From: Blasia pusilla
Lineage: Eukaryota; Marchantiophyta; Marchantiopsida; Blasiales
Length of the DNA stretch: 64,000 nucleotides
Direction: 5' to 3'
Assembly: GCA_050084515.1 (NCBI GenBank)
Contig: CM114271.1
Location: forward strand, 36,952,001-37,016,000
How positions within the stretch are numbered: the first letter of the stretch is position 1; the number at the start of each line of letters is the position of its first letter. The translations under genes were made by a program, and so were the position numbers. The notes under the pieces are model-generated. The model was not told the DNA's origin. It was given only the letters and a program-made list of their open reading frames with translations, and made no database searches. Of this stretch, positions 37,701 through 48,349 are shown one piece after another.

Positions 37701-40700
37701 AATAGAACAGGTAAGACATATAATGTATCAACACTCAACTTTCAACAAGTTTCTGTGGCAAAGAAGAAGAAGAAGAATTGTTAAGGAATATGGAAATGTA
37801 AGAGGACATACTGAGGTGCTCACAGAGTACCGGCGCAGAACAGGAAGAACTGTGAAGGCATGAAGCAATGTGAGTCCTCTCGAGTCAGAAGTGATAGCCT
37901 TGAAATTGCGGGCTCCTATCACATCTTGCCCCAAGAAAAGTGCATGCACAATTGCAACTGAATGCTCCTTCTCCACACCTTTGACCACAGTTGCTCTAGG
38001 CACATCCCAAAGCATAAGATGACCATTGGAGTAACCAACCAGCAGTATATCTCCTTGCTGATTGAAGCACATGGAACTCACAGCTGAATGCGATTTGTCT
38101 GAACCTGGAAGTGCTAAAACAAAGGGCTGCATGTCAAAAGATAATTGCTCGTCAGATTTACCACGCACAGACAATTAACTACCAGCAGGAAGCTTACGTC
38201 AGAAGTGAGGAACATTTCATTGATAGGAAAGTTAGTAGTTATCCCCTGCAAAGGCTTGGGCTGTCCCGCCAACAAGGAATTCTCATGTTTCTCATTTATG
38301 TTTTTCATCAAGAAGGTAAATTCAGAAGTATACAAGTCAGTCTTGAAATTGCTCAATGAATCGAAGGTATCTGAAATTTACTTGCCCGAAGACACAGGCC
38401 CTCTAATTGTATGACTGAATCTTAAAATCACCACCAATTTGCACCATAAAGTCACCACCAACATAAGACCAGTCTTTGCCCTTTCATAATCATTCTAAAC
38501 CCTGACCATTTAACTTCCCCACTTCGGTAGTTCTTGATATCTTGAGCCATCCTGTTCATCAAGTCCTTAGAGCAAAGGTACCCACTTATGAGAACCTTCT
38601 ATGCCCTTCCTATATTTTCTTGCACTTGAATCAAGTAAATATTGGAAACAACAGTTGAAGCCCTGGTAGGATATCTATGTAACACGCCATATAAATAAGC
38701 AACACTTCAGTGTGCAAAAGTGTCTGGTGAAATGAGGAGATCTTGTAAGACAAAACATCTTATTTGCCACATGCTCTGGGCACGCTTAATGTACAGCTCC
38801 AAATATCCATCACACTCATGGGTACAAACATGAATTTTCTAGGTACCAGATTCCGGACGTTTTAGGGTGTGGTGACAAACACTGGAGATAACCATGCCAG
38901 AACCAATAGAAGTTAAGATGGGTGCTAGATAAAATCGTTCCCTAAATTATCTAGCACCCATCTAAACTTCTGTTGAAAACGACTGGGATATCAAAATTTT
39001 CATATCAATCAATACCTCCTCACACTACGTTCCCACATGAAAAAGTAGGAGAGTTCCTACCTTCGCATCAGTTTCATCTGCACTCCGTGTTGCTGAATAT
39101 TTGCTTGGGATTACTAGCACAGCTCCCTTTGACAGTCCTATGGCTATAAAATTAGAATGTACAGCCAAAGCTTGGGGTAATCCGTGATCTCGTCGCATTG
39201 CTGCAGACTGCAAAGCAACAGAAAGAGACCCTCCCGAATCCAACTGTAAGAAGCCAATGGCAGGAGCACCCCTCTGAATACCTTCAAGTCTCATCGGCTG
39301 TGCAACCGCTCCTTCTTCCCAGTGCAAACCAGAGCTAGCGGCTTTCCTCTCTAACTCCTCCGCAAGTTGCAATGCAGTGCGTCGTTGTTCTTCCTCAATT
39401 GCCTGTATAGCTACTTGGTTTTCCATTTCAAGCTTCCCCATCTGTTTCATAAGCTCTTCAGCGGCTCCTTGAACTTCGTTTCCGTCCATTAAACCCCTGC
39501 TGCGTGTAGAGCTCTGAGATATTTCGATCTGTACATCAACCGTGCCCAGGGAGCTCACTTCCACCTGCTCTTCCGGTTCATCAATCCAATTATTCAGAGA
39601 GTCTACATCGCTTAGCTCGGGCTCCGCTGTGTCTAATTCATTGCTCCGTTGGAAAGGATTATCAATTCCTACTTGAGAATCCATCGGCTCATCACTACCA
39701 AGTTCATTGGCGAGAAGTCCGTGTTCAATCTCTGATTCTTCCAGGGATGAGAAATCATCGGGCACAAACTCCGGGACGAGATGCAACTCTCTGTCAGGAT
39801 CCACTTCAGCGAGAGTCGCAGAAGAGTCGGAAGAGCGGGACAAACTCGACAGCTGCTCCGATTCAGCGACAGAAGACGAGAGTGTTTCGATTCTATCGAG
39901 GGACTCCTCGATAGCAGTAATTGCTTCCCGACCAACAGAGTTCCCGAAACTGTCATCCTCCCTGGTGTCGTCGAGCAGAATTACCTCTGCTAATCTGTTT
40001 TCTTGCAATTCCTGCTGAATTGATTGTAGATTCTGGGATTCGCCCTCTAGTTCATAATTGTGAGATCCCCCATTCGATACTACATCGAGATTCACCTGGT
40101 CTTCAGTCGAAGAATCCCCATGCAGCTCAAGAAAATTGTTGTCCTCCTTCGCAGTTTCCGTCTCAGTCCCCTCCTGAAGTGCGAAAATCGTTCTCATAAA
40201 TTTGGATGCAGCATTAGGAAATATGACGGACTGACGTGATGCAGCTGCTGCGGCTGCAAAAGCAGCTCCCGGTCTCGGACTGGATTTGCTGCCGACAACT
40301 GGAGGGAGAAGACTGACTGAAGCCGGTGTGATGGAGGATCTTCCGTTGCTCTCCCATGCACCCAAGCTTCTTAAAACTGTGCCAGTCCTTTGGAAGCCAG
40401 GTGCATCAGTTCCACCCTTGTCTGTCCCAGTATACTCAATACCACTTCCCGTGGCTGTCTCCGTGCCAGCAGGAGGCGGAACCTGCACACCAGAGTCCAT
40501 GCTAGAAGATTTTTTGTCGCCATCATCTTGGTTGAAATTAGTCCTCGGATTGGTGACTGATAGCAATTCTTCATATGATTCATTGCCAACGATAGAGATC
40601 AAGGCACTCTTTTCCGCTTCGTGCAATTTTCCCCTATTTAGGCTCTCTTCCGACTCTCCTCGGGCTCTCAAAAAAAGCTGCCCATCCAGTCCTGTGGTGG

Positions 40701-40923
40701 CACGCCCATTTGCAACATGATCCGAGCTTTTAGAGTCGCGTGAAGATACTGTATTAGAAGACTTGGCGGATACAGACTCCCCAAGCACATCAGCGAATTC
40801 GGAGTCATTGAGAATTTCATCAAGAGATCGCTCCAGATCCGGTAGATCGTTTCCGTCGTCATCGCTGCTCTGAGCGTCCAAAAGAGCATCCACATCAAAG
40901 TCGTCGAAAAGCATATCTCCCAT
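22755..40923 (-). CDS. VPS8: VPS8, CORVET tethering-complex subunit (17 coding exons)
   Basis: VPS8 is a CORVET core subunit that tethers endosomes for transport to the vacuole. Coding exons (complement): 39061-40923, 37812-38126, 31432-31695, 30556-30975, 29695-30385, 29344-29408, 29098-29199, 28667-28812, 28437-28492, 27240-27985, 26731-26930, 25891-26239, 25234-25521, 24728-24837, 24249-24591, 23613-24149, 22755-22979. All introns are GT-AG and the frame is kept at every join, giving about 2239 residues. Residues 1-520 are acidic, serine-rich and disordered; a short coiled coil ([19 protein letters not shown]) follows. A WD40-type propeller begins near 580 and runs through exon 5 ([30 protein letters not shown]). 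The conserved VPS8 core includes [14 protein letters not shown] and [20 protein letters not shown]. The C-terminal RING uses Cys2019, Cys2022, Cys2081, His2083, His2086, Cys2089, Cys2105 and Cys2108, with a serine-rich insertion after the first pair. The last exon is less certain: a read-through of exon 16 would stop at 23559 instead. Introns 1 and 2 are large; intron 2 holds a copia element. Confidence 0.93.
31779..31826. repeat. 48 bp flanking direct repeat, copy next to the 3' LTR
   Basis: Starts ATATCCAGGAAGAAACCC and ends AGCCAGAAACAATCA. It is identical to 37274-37321 on the far side of the element. Its last two bases overlap the LTR edge (CA). It looks like a target-site duplication, but is about ten times longer than copia integrase makes. 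Confidence 0.9.
31825..32488 (-). repeat. 3' LTR of the copia element
   Basis: Same length and sequence as the 5' LTR. It lies about 130 bp from VPS8 exon 3, so its promoter and polyadenylation signals could affect VPS8 transcripts. Confidence 0.93.
32489..32503 (-). other. Polypurine tract of the copia element
   Basis: On the minus strand AAGAGGGAG lies directly before the TGTTG start of the 3' LTR, the usual site for plus-strand DNA priming. Confidence 0.8.
32567..34348 (-). pseudogene. copia reverse transcriptase and RNase H, broken
   Basis: The RT frame (33310-33981) is intact for 223 codons, from [14 protein letters not shown] through [20 protein letters not shown] to the catalytic [10 protein letters not shown] frameshift at about 33310 leads into a frame with [24 protein letters not shown] at about 32912-32914 replaces the usual Ser in the DERRSTSG motif. 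RNase H follows ([20 protein letters not shown], then [10 protein letters not shown] and [15 protein letters not shown]). The linker upstream (33957-34397) is also out of frame with RT. The catalytic residues of RT are preserved. Confidence 0.9.
34349..35868 (-). pseudogene. copia protease and integrase, frameshifted
   Basis: The protease site near 35680 reads [11 protein letters not shown] where the family has a DSGATSH core, so the catalytic Asp is lost through a small indel. The GAG-pre-integrase/HHCC finger is present ([13 protein letters not shown], then CEACVQGK). The integrase core Asp residues sit in [12 protein letters not shown] and [10 protein letters not shown], and the Glu in [16 protein letters not shown]. 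Frameshifts occur between the finger and the core (near 35100), after FVDE (near 35040), after EFWEQ (near 34710) and near 34400. Each is a one-base change that leaves the rest readable, so decay is moderate. Confidence 0.88.
35869..36585 (-). pseudogene. copia gag (capsid and zinc knuckle), frameshifted
   Basis: A start codon at 36585 ([14 protein letters not shown]) lies only about 24 bases after the 5' LTR. A frameshift follows, then [19 protein letters not shown] in a second frame, the standard opening of plant copia gag, running to 36014. Another frameshift near 36080 leads to a third frame with the zinc knuckle [14 protein letters not shown] (35899-35940). Gag forms the particle that packages element RNA. 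At least two frameshifts block the protein. Confidence 0.85.
36609..37272 (-). repeat. 5' LTR of the copia element
   Basis: 664 bp, identical to the 3' LTR by my line-by-line reading. A TATA-like TGTATATAATG (complement of about 37036-37046) would start element transcription toward VPS8 exon 3. An 81-codon plus frame inside it is repeated unchanged in the other LTR and is not a gene. Confidence 0.93.
37274..37321. repeat. 48 bp flanking direct repeat, copy next to the 5' LTR
   Basis: Exact partner of 31779-31826. One base (G at 37273) separates it from the LTR. Allowing for loss of one AT dinucleotide, the repeat would extend a few bases into that edge. Confidence 0.9.
38909..38970 (-). repeat. 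Hairpin in VPS8 intron 1, 24 bp arms with one mismatch
   Basis: GAAGTTAAGATGGGTGCTAG... pairs with ...CTAGCACCCATCTAAACTTC around a 14-base loop. It lies in the transcribed strand of intron 1, away from both splice sites. It could be a very small foldback element or a hairpin RNA source. Confidence 0.75.
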
Positions 40924-41078
40924 CTATTCCCGTTTTCTCTGCATCCCATAATTGAGAGAAACGCACAGGGAGAGCGAGAGCGAGAGAGAGAGGAGATTTG
41001 TCACCAACCACCCGATCGATATACCAGAAACAACGCAAACCCTAAAGTGCTCCAATTATTTGACCTGACCCCCGCATC
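40924..41078 (-). promoter_or_regulatory. VPS8 5' leader and promoter with telo-box
   Basis: The complement of 41037-41046 gives a telo-box (AAACCCTAAA in plus orientation), common in promoters of plant housekeeping genes. Downstream is a CT-rich Y-patch (complement of about 40970-40995), typical of plant core promoters and leaders. An ATG at 40949, upstream of and out of frame with the VPS8 start, opens a 93-codon frame that overlaps it. I see no clear TATA box. Confidence 0.55.
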
Positions 41079-41996
41079 ATGTTCCTTGACAGGAGAATTC
41101 GCCACACAAACTACACCCCAATATTCTACACCCATCTTCACCAGCACGACTCCTCGATTGCACGCGATCAGCTGGACGGTCCGATTCGCAATCCATTCTC
41201 ACGGCAAGTGCCAGACGAACGCGACAAAATTCGCGCAATCAACAAACATTCCCCATACTCCATCTCCGAAAAAAGAGGCGCGCCATCGATGTCCCTATAC
41301 AAATCCCCCCTTGTTCATCCATCGATTTCTCAGAGCGTGAGAACGGGCGTAGCTACCACGGTCGATCGCAGGCCTACGCATGCAACCGCAAGAGAGCAGA
41401 TGCAACTCCGCCCTTCCGTAGACATCATTCTATGCCCGTCTGCACAGGTAGCGGGGGTGGATCGATCCACAACAGGTCTTGGAGACCGCGTGTCGCCAAG
41501 CAGGAGGCTGGCGCTCATGCTTCGTTGTCGGCAAACCTTTCCACGGAAGGCAAGGACGGCATCAGGAAAAGGTCAACAGCTGACAGGTCCAACCCTTCCT
41601 TTATGTTGGATCCTTGAGCTTTCCTCGTTCACGTCCAGTGCAGCCTGCGGAACGGTGTCCGAGCGTTCGAATGCATCTCCTCTCCGCTGCAAACCGTTGA
41701 ATTCTACGACTTGTGTGAATCCCTGTCCCTTGCTTGGATCCCACATGATTCCCCGTATCTTGGGCGTTTTTAATGCTCGGACTCCGGAGCTGCGCGACTG
41801 CCTGCGACTGACAGGCGGGGAAACAGAAGAATCGCAGCTACATTATTGCACAGTGCACAGTCTGTCCAGAGATCTAATTCACGGGATCAATCGACTATGG
41901 CGTGGCTTCCGTAGTTCGGACATGTGCTCCCTACTAGACTCGTGGTATAAGCATACGATTGTTGTAGAACTCCAACTCATGGCATCTGTCCTCTAG
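41079..41996 (+). CDS. Hypothetical 305-codon open frame, divergent from VPS8
   Basis: One uninterrupted frame starts with MFLDRRIRHTNYTPIF and ends with MASVL. It is rich in Arg, Ser and Thr, with scattered Cys, no transmembrane segment, no repeat and no domain I recognise. It begins about 155 bases from the VPS8 start in the opposite direction, so the two could share a promoter. Against it: base composition is GC-balanced, which lengthens chance frames, and no intron or codon bias supports it. It may be a chance frame or part of an unrecognised leader exon. I rate it below even odds. Confidence 0.2.
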   Translation: MFLDRRIRHTNYTPIFYTHLHQHDSSIARDQLDGPIRNPFSRQVPDERDKIRAINKHSPYSISEKRGAPSMSLYKSPLVHPSISQSVRTGVATTVDRRPTHATAREQMQLRPSVDIILCPSAQVAGVDRSTTGLGDRVSPSRRLALMLRCRQTFPRKARTASGKGQQLTGPTLPLCWILELSSFTSSAACGTVSERSNASPLRCKPLNSTTCVNPCPLLGSHMIPRILGVFNARTPELRDCLRLTGGETEESQLHYCTVHSLSRDLIHGINRLWRGFRSSDMCSLLDSWYKHTIVVELQLMASVL

Positions 41997-44304
41997 ATCT
42001 CTCCAAACTTTTCATAATCGACATCATTAAAACAGGATGTGGTTGAAACTTGTCCTCTCGGGGCCTTCTATTAGTAGCGGGCGTCATCTTACGATAATTA
42101 AATTAAATAATTAAATTCAGGAGAAAACTTGTCTCGCACGGGCAACTATTAGTTTTTTTTTTTTTTTATAATTTGTTCGTCTAAAAGATTTTTTTATCTC
42201 AAAGTTCACCACGCTTCCGGATGCAATGGGAGAGATAAGGTGCAACGGCAGAGGAAACCAGATTTCCTAGTTTGGTTGGGCAAAGGGAAGGTGTCGCCCT
42301 TACCATTCCATGATATGCCAATTTTCCATCCCCATTTATCCATATACGACACTTGATTGCCATCCCTTCAAGATTCAAGGAATGTAGGCAATTTCTATGG
42401 TAAGGTTAAATTTCAAATTTTCTCATGCAACATTGTTGAGGGGGCAAGTTGAATGCTCGAAGCTAAGGAGCGCTAATGAAGAGCAACATCCCGAAACTCC
42501 TTCGGCCGAGCTACAACCACATCGGTAGTGGGACGAGGACTTCATAGTCAGCTCTCGTAAGTTGAAGACCTAACTTATGCCAGTAAATGTGGGGACAATT
42601 TGCAGAGAAAGTATTTTGATAGAGATCTTATTTCTAACTCATCTTTTAAAATGGAACACCAAAAAGGAGAACTTTCAAATGGACAAAGCGAGGATGACAC
42701 CAAGACAACAATCGTATCGTCCTCGCTTAATTAACAATGGAAAATATAAACATAAACTAGACCTTTTCCCCGATACTGCCAAAGACTTGCGAGAAATCTT
42801 TTACTTCGATGAATCAAGAGTGTTATTGGATCCTACTGTAGATGAACTTCTCAATTGGCATAGGCATTAGTCACGTCTTTTAGGATGTATTGACGAGTTT
42901 ACAATAGGATGCCTTCAAGGATCTTGCATACCAACATGCCTCTACATGTTGGTCTGCAAGATAGGGCCATTGCTTCCAAGGAAACGCACTCACGTAGAGA
43001 GCAAAGAAGGAAGACATGCTAAGGGACACCCCATGATACTAATACACACAAAACTCGATGCATGAATTGCTTAGAGGAATCCCATTAGACTTTCTAGCAA
43101 ATTGATCAAGCAATACTCCACATCGAGCAAAGTCACTCGATATTGCATACTTGTGGTGGCAAGTAAATGGCCCCCGGACCATGAAAGAGTCCATCAAGGT
43201 CCATGGAATCCGACTTAACATTGACATTTGATAGAGACGAATATTTTTTGTTATTTACCTCTACAACCAACCTCTTGAAAAGTAACTTCACCCTCGGATT
43301 GATAATAACTCCACCTTCTCTTTGTTAAATCATACTAATTTTTCCGGGCTCATTCATGCTAGCTTTGCCTTTGGCAACTAAGCGAGAACTTCCCCCCATA
43401 CAACATCCCTAAATGTGGCTCCTCTAACTTACAAATTTTGTTCCATTTTTTTGTTAGGATGGGCAATCACATTTCTCCAAAGCTTGAAAAATATGCACGG
43501 ATGGCACACCAATGTCACTTTTACAAGTGTCCCTTCACTTTTAAAATCCACTCTTGTCTAAACAAGTGTTCCGTGCTTAGAAGGGGCCTTCCTTTTAAAG
43601 GAGGACCCCACTTCTTCAAGGAGGGGACGTATTAAACAAAGTTACCCTAAACAACACACATCCTATTGGTGCCAATTGTCAAAAGGGGATGAATTTGAAC
43701 ATTGAATTCCAATGATAATATAGATTATCATTTTAGGTGCATCCTCATGAACGAAATCTTATTATAAATAAAATCAAAAATCAAAATATATTCCTTACGG
43801 ACCTTACATACATACACTCCTCATTTTTTCCCTCACCATTTACGCTGTCCGCTAACCCATAATTAATCACTTTCTCCCCCCACCCCTCTAAGGGTGGGGA
43901 GAGGAAATGCAAAGAAAAACCCCTCCTTGCGACAAATTTAAATTTGACGAGAGTCTCCTAAAAAGCGTGAGCTTGGGACTTTCGGCACAAGCTCGTGGCG
44001 AGTTTTGGGACCCACACGGTCATGCGACCGTCACGCACCGCAGTTCCATCGTCAGCAGAAGGGCGCTAAAACCACCAGTGACATCAGTAGAGGGTTGGTT
44101 TATCTCCTGATTAGCGCCGAAGGGAGTGATTCATTCAAATCAAAAGATTCATTCAAGCACATACTCAGGTGCTCCCCCGTCCAACGAGTCGCGCGCAAAG
44201 GGCGGGCTTCATGAATCTCCCATGAGCCCTACTTCCGATGTTCAAGAGCATCTCCGATGATCTGATCTCGGTCTGCGGTCCTCCCCCGATCGATTCTGTG
44301 AAGC
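41997..44304. other. Intergenic, with two Helitron-like ends
   Basis: A plus-strand end near 42130-42153 (CTCGCACGGGCAACTATTAGT) resembles the inverse of the end at 3980 but has TTAG for CTAG. A minus-strand 5' end at 43724 reads TCTATATTATCATTGG after an A. Just inside it is TTTTGACAATTGGCACCAATAGGAT, closely matching the same position inside the 3412 element, so the two are one family. The short frame at 42577-42870 has no known motif. Confidence 0.4.
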
Positions 44305-45470
44305 TTGCAGCAGCTGGCGCGTCAGATTGGCGCACCTGACTCCGGCGACATATCGGTCCCCGATGGTGTGCTTTCGCCTGCGATTTACGACGCTCGCAGC
44401 GGAGCTCGAATGCATCCTGCGTCTTTCTCGGACAGATATCTCGTCCGTGAGGGAACGAATTGCGGTGCGCTGACCACTTTAGATCTCTCCGTCAAGTATC
44501 TTTCAGGGCCTCGACGTTTGGCAGTTCCTCGAAGCTAGTGGATTTTATCGTCTCGTCCAATTTTTGTCAGGTGCCAATCCCCCCGGATGAGCTTGGTCAT
44601 ATGCGGGATCTGAAGACGTTAGATTTGAGAGGAAACGCGTTCTTTCGGTAACGCTTCCTCTCTACGGTTTTTGGATCTCTCAGACAACGTTCTTGATCTT
44701 CGGAGAAATTCTCGGTGAGATCGGCCTTCTTCCGAGTCTGCGAGAATTGAGGTCGGGTCGCAACGCTCTCAATGGGAGTCTCCCTAAGTCACTGTTACAA
44801 CCCGCGAACGCTTCTTCCAGTCTACAGATGTTGTCTCTGTATGAAAACAAAATTCATCGGACCGCTCCCAGGTCTTCTACCGAAAGTCAACGAGATGGTG
44901 CTTTCTTATAACAGGTTTGGTGGCACTCTTCCTATGTCATTGCAGAATGCTTGGAAACTGACCGACCTGGACCTCTCGGAGAACCATCTATCTGGATCCA
45001 TACTCGCAATTCCCCTGGTCTTCTCCAGAATATCTTCAGCTTGAACCTGAATAGCACCAACTTCTCTGTTTCCCCTTCCTACGTCGTCGGGGAATGCCTC
45101 AAATCTCTATGACTTGGATCCCTCTTCCAACGTTCTCTCTGGATCACGACTTTCAACTCTTGCCGATCTTCCCTAGTCATTATTGCTCGCTTGAGCCTCC
45201 GTGGTAACAAGTTCTCTGGCACTTTTCTGATGTCATTTCGTTTGGGAATGCTTCAAATCTGTTCGTATTAGATATCTCACCTAACCTTCTCTCTGGACCA
45301 ATCAGGTTTCGACGTAGAATCAGGTGCGATGTTCGTCTCTTGGATTCGAGAGTCGAAGCCTGAGCGGTTGGTCATCGATCCGACGCTGGAGGAAGAGAAT
45401 CTGCTTTCCCGAGTGAGAGAATTACGCTGCTGTGTACACGGGAGAATCCACAGGACCGTTTAACTAATTT
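44305..45470 (+). pseudogene. LRR receptor-like kinase pseudogene, kinase body lost
   Basis: Leucine-rich repeats appear in several frames: ALTTLDLSVKYLSG, then PPDELGHMRDLKTLDLRGN, then LGEIGLLPSLRELRSG, LQMLSLYENK and LTDLDLSENHLSGSI. Near 45.33-45.47 kb come FVSWIRESKPERLVIDPTLE and, in a shifted frame, LCTRENPQDR, which is the extreme C-terminal tail of plant LRR receptor kinases. Between the LRRs and this tail only about 100-200 bases remain, too short for a membrane segment and a kinase domain of about 270 residues. Frameshifts occur throughout. An intact parent would sense an extracellular ligand at the plasma membrane. The subfamily cannot be fixed. Confidence 0.75.
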
Positions 45471-45589
45471 TTGAAGTTATCAAATGTGTCTGACCTTGAA
45501 AAGGTGAAAGTGTGAAGTATCTCACGATGGTATTGGTTTAAAAAGTGAAAATATGAGGAGAGATAGATATCACAGAGTCACACTCCGAT

Positions 45590-45662
45590 AATACAAACTA
45601 GTTTGGTGGCAGAGTTTTTTTCCTTCCTTCACTCCAACTAGTTAGCATGCCCATGCTAAAAA
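45590..45662 (-). mobile_element. Two Helitron-like 3' ends about 40 bp apart
   Basis: The stronger end, at 45638, reads on the minus strand as the perfect hairpin TTAGCATG-GG-CATGCTAA followed at once by CTAGT, the textbook Helitron 3' form. The other, at 45598, is a CTAG followed directly by TTTGTATTATCGG, resembling a family 5' end with C-to-T and A-to-G changes. The two may be nested insertions. Confidence 0.5.
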
Positions 45663-48349
45663 AATATTAGAAATGAAAATGAAATTATATAGCAAATTTT
45701 TTAATTCATTTCACATACATAAAATCACCATTAAACATTCTCCATAAAATATAATCCCATCAATCAAGTTAAGCTCCATTATTTCATGTAATAATTATTA
45801 TCAAGTTTTAATCTACTTCACATACATAAAATCATCATTAAATCATTCCTCCATAAATGTAAAAACACCAATCAAATTAAAATTCATTATTTCTTGCAAT
45901 AATTATTATCAAGTTTTAATTCATTCTTCGTATATATAAAAAATTAAATCATTCCCTCATGAATATAATTCTTACCAATCAAATTAAATTCCACTATTTT
46001 TTACAATGATTAGTACCAAAGATTTTCACTTTTTTTAACCCATAACAAACTACAAAATGAATATATGGAAGAAAAAATAGTAACATGTTACTACTTTGTC
46101 TTATTATGATTGCTATCTTGTCTTGTTCTACTTGTGGGGTTACCCATTATGGTACGGATAATACAAACTAGTATGGTGACAAAGTTTTCCTTTTCCTCTT
46201 CATTTAATTACCCTTAAAACATAGGCACAAGTCAACAATAGAAGGATTTTAAGAGGGGTGTTAACATAAGAGGAGGGGATTTTTCTAATCCCATCCTCTT
46301 TTAATTATGTAGATTTCGATTATAGATTTTGATTCTAACAAGAAGGAATTGTAACCAATAAATAACTCTTCCTTCCATAACCGAGCTCTTAATAAGATCG
46401 TTGGAAGTTGACTTACAATAGCACTCATAATTATTGTACGGGTAACAATAGTATGGCACAAAACCATATGATTTAGAAATTTAAAGTTTTTAAAAATTTA
46501 ACAAAATTTGGATGCACTAAAATTAGTAGTGCATCAAAAGGGAAAATAAAATTCTACCTACTTTAAAAGGGTAGTAAATATACAACTACGCCTTCTAGTA
46601 TATGGTTTTTAGGATGGTGAGGTATGTTTTTTGAAGATTTTCCTGAAAGATTGAAGAATTTTTCTTTATCAAATTATTTCACTTATGGACAATATGAATG
46701 AATTATATTATAAAATAATATACTCTTATTTAGATATTTTCATAAATTAATAATTTACTTGTAGTTAAATCTTGAATGTGGTTTAAGGAAAATGGGGATT
46801 ATGAATTTTTTTGGCTCTTTACTTTTAGTAGGAATTGTCAAGAGTAGGAGATAATCATGACTTTAGACAATCCACAAAGTTCACAATCAATAATATAAAC
46901 ACCATAATTTTCAAATGCAATGATCCAAAACTAAGAAATAACCCTAAGGGCTGTTTTGTGAAAATGAGATTTTTTAAATCATGAAAAGATGTATGCCCCC
47001 TTGAGAAATTTTACTCAAATCTTAACAGTTTCAATGCGAGCCTCCACGAGGGACATGATATCCATCTTCTCATCAGAGTTCTCGTTATTTTCCTAACTAT
47101 ATGTATCGAAATCACTCACCCAAAGTTTGCCATGCCAAGAGAAACATTTGATCTCGTAATCTTTCATCTAATTGTGGACACCAATCAAACGATTATTAGA
47201 GCACAGTGTTTGTAATTACATTTAGGATTCAATGACCGAGGTGTCCTCGAAAAGACTTTGGTAAAAGCTAACCTAATTTTAAATCAAAGACACCCCAAAT
47301 TCATGGTCGGGGAATTAAGCCTAAATTTAAGGTTTGAAAGAATAGAATTAGAATGGAATGGTAACTGTGAAAAGTACTAAATTAAATATGTTTGTGAAAT
47401 ACCATTATAATTAAGAAATAGTTGGAATAAGATGTTCTTAAATATGTTGAGAAGAAGAGACTATTTTTTATTGGGAAAGTCATCGGGGACTGCTAGTTTC
47501 TAAAGTGAAGCTGTACATATTTTCCCCTTATTAATTGTTCAACTCATTTGGCAGCTAGTGGTATTGGAACGCAAATGATGGAGTCCTAAAGTATGGACTC
47601 ACGGGCAGAGGAAACGTATGAAGGACTGACGAACAAACCGGAACTAATTCGAAAGTTCGATTTTCTTGTTGCCCAACGAAACAATATTTCTTGTTGCCCC
47701 CCCTCCCCTCATCAGCTGTCTCTCAAACAAACACGTGTTTTGTACAAGAACCCGCACGCCCATAATAATATTGTAGATTACATTCAATAAATAAATGAAA
47801 TCTTCATAAGATTTAAGGAAAAACTTTGCGGCATGCTCTCCCATACAGAAACCAGCCCGGCGCAAAGTTTTATCAGCGCAATTAGTTTTATTCCAGAAAA
47901 CAGCCGAAAATCCAAAACGCTGAAATTGGTAAGACGATTGTTTGCGATCCAAATATAATTCCTTCCTTGAACCTCCGATTTGGTGGAAGGTGATTTATTG
48001 TGAAGGTACCGTAATATCTATGTACATTGTGATGCCGGGACAGTTGAAGGCATGACCGACTGAGGTGGCCGTGACAACATTTTCGCAGGGAGAACACTTC
48101 TGGGAGATGTAGACTAGATCGAGTGAAATACCTAGAAGCATCAAGTGGAAAAACCGGATGCATCTTATCACGGCGAGCCTTGAAGGTGCCTTTGACAGAC
48201 ACTCTCGAGTCTTAGATGAATAAAACTTTTTCCGAATCTACCAACTCCTAATCTACAGCCGCTATCACGGTACAATATCATGTCAGAAAGCACGATGAGA
48301 ACAAAGACTGCCAGCAACTTCCGTTGACAGCTTAGTCAAAGCAGCCACT
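45663..48349. other. AT-rich intergenic region downstream of DA1
   Basis: A third CTAG/TTTGTATTATCC junction lies at about 46155-46171. Otherwise it is decayed AT-rich DNA. Repeated phrases such as CATACATAAAATCA and CCAATCAAATTAAA at 45.7-46.0 kb mark short diverged tandem repeats. Sequence close to 48350 is probably the DA1 3' untranslated region. No gene recognised. Confidence 0.4.

Noticed and set aside
10315-42153. A giant plus-strand Helitron from the 5' end at 10315 to the 3'-like end near 42153, carrying the whole VPS8 gene
   Set aside because: The right end has TTAG, not CTAG, VPS8 is complete with promoter signals, and unrelated elements lie between. The pairing has no support beyond orientation.
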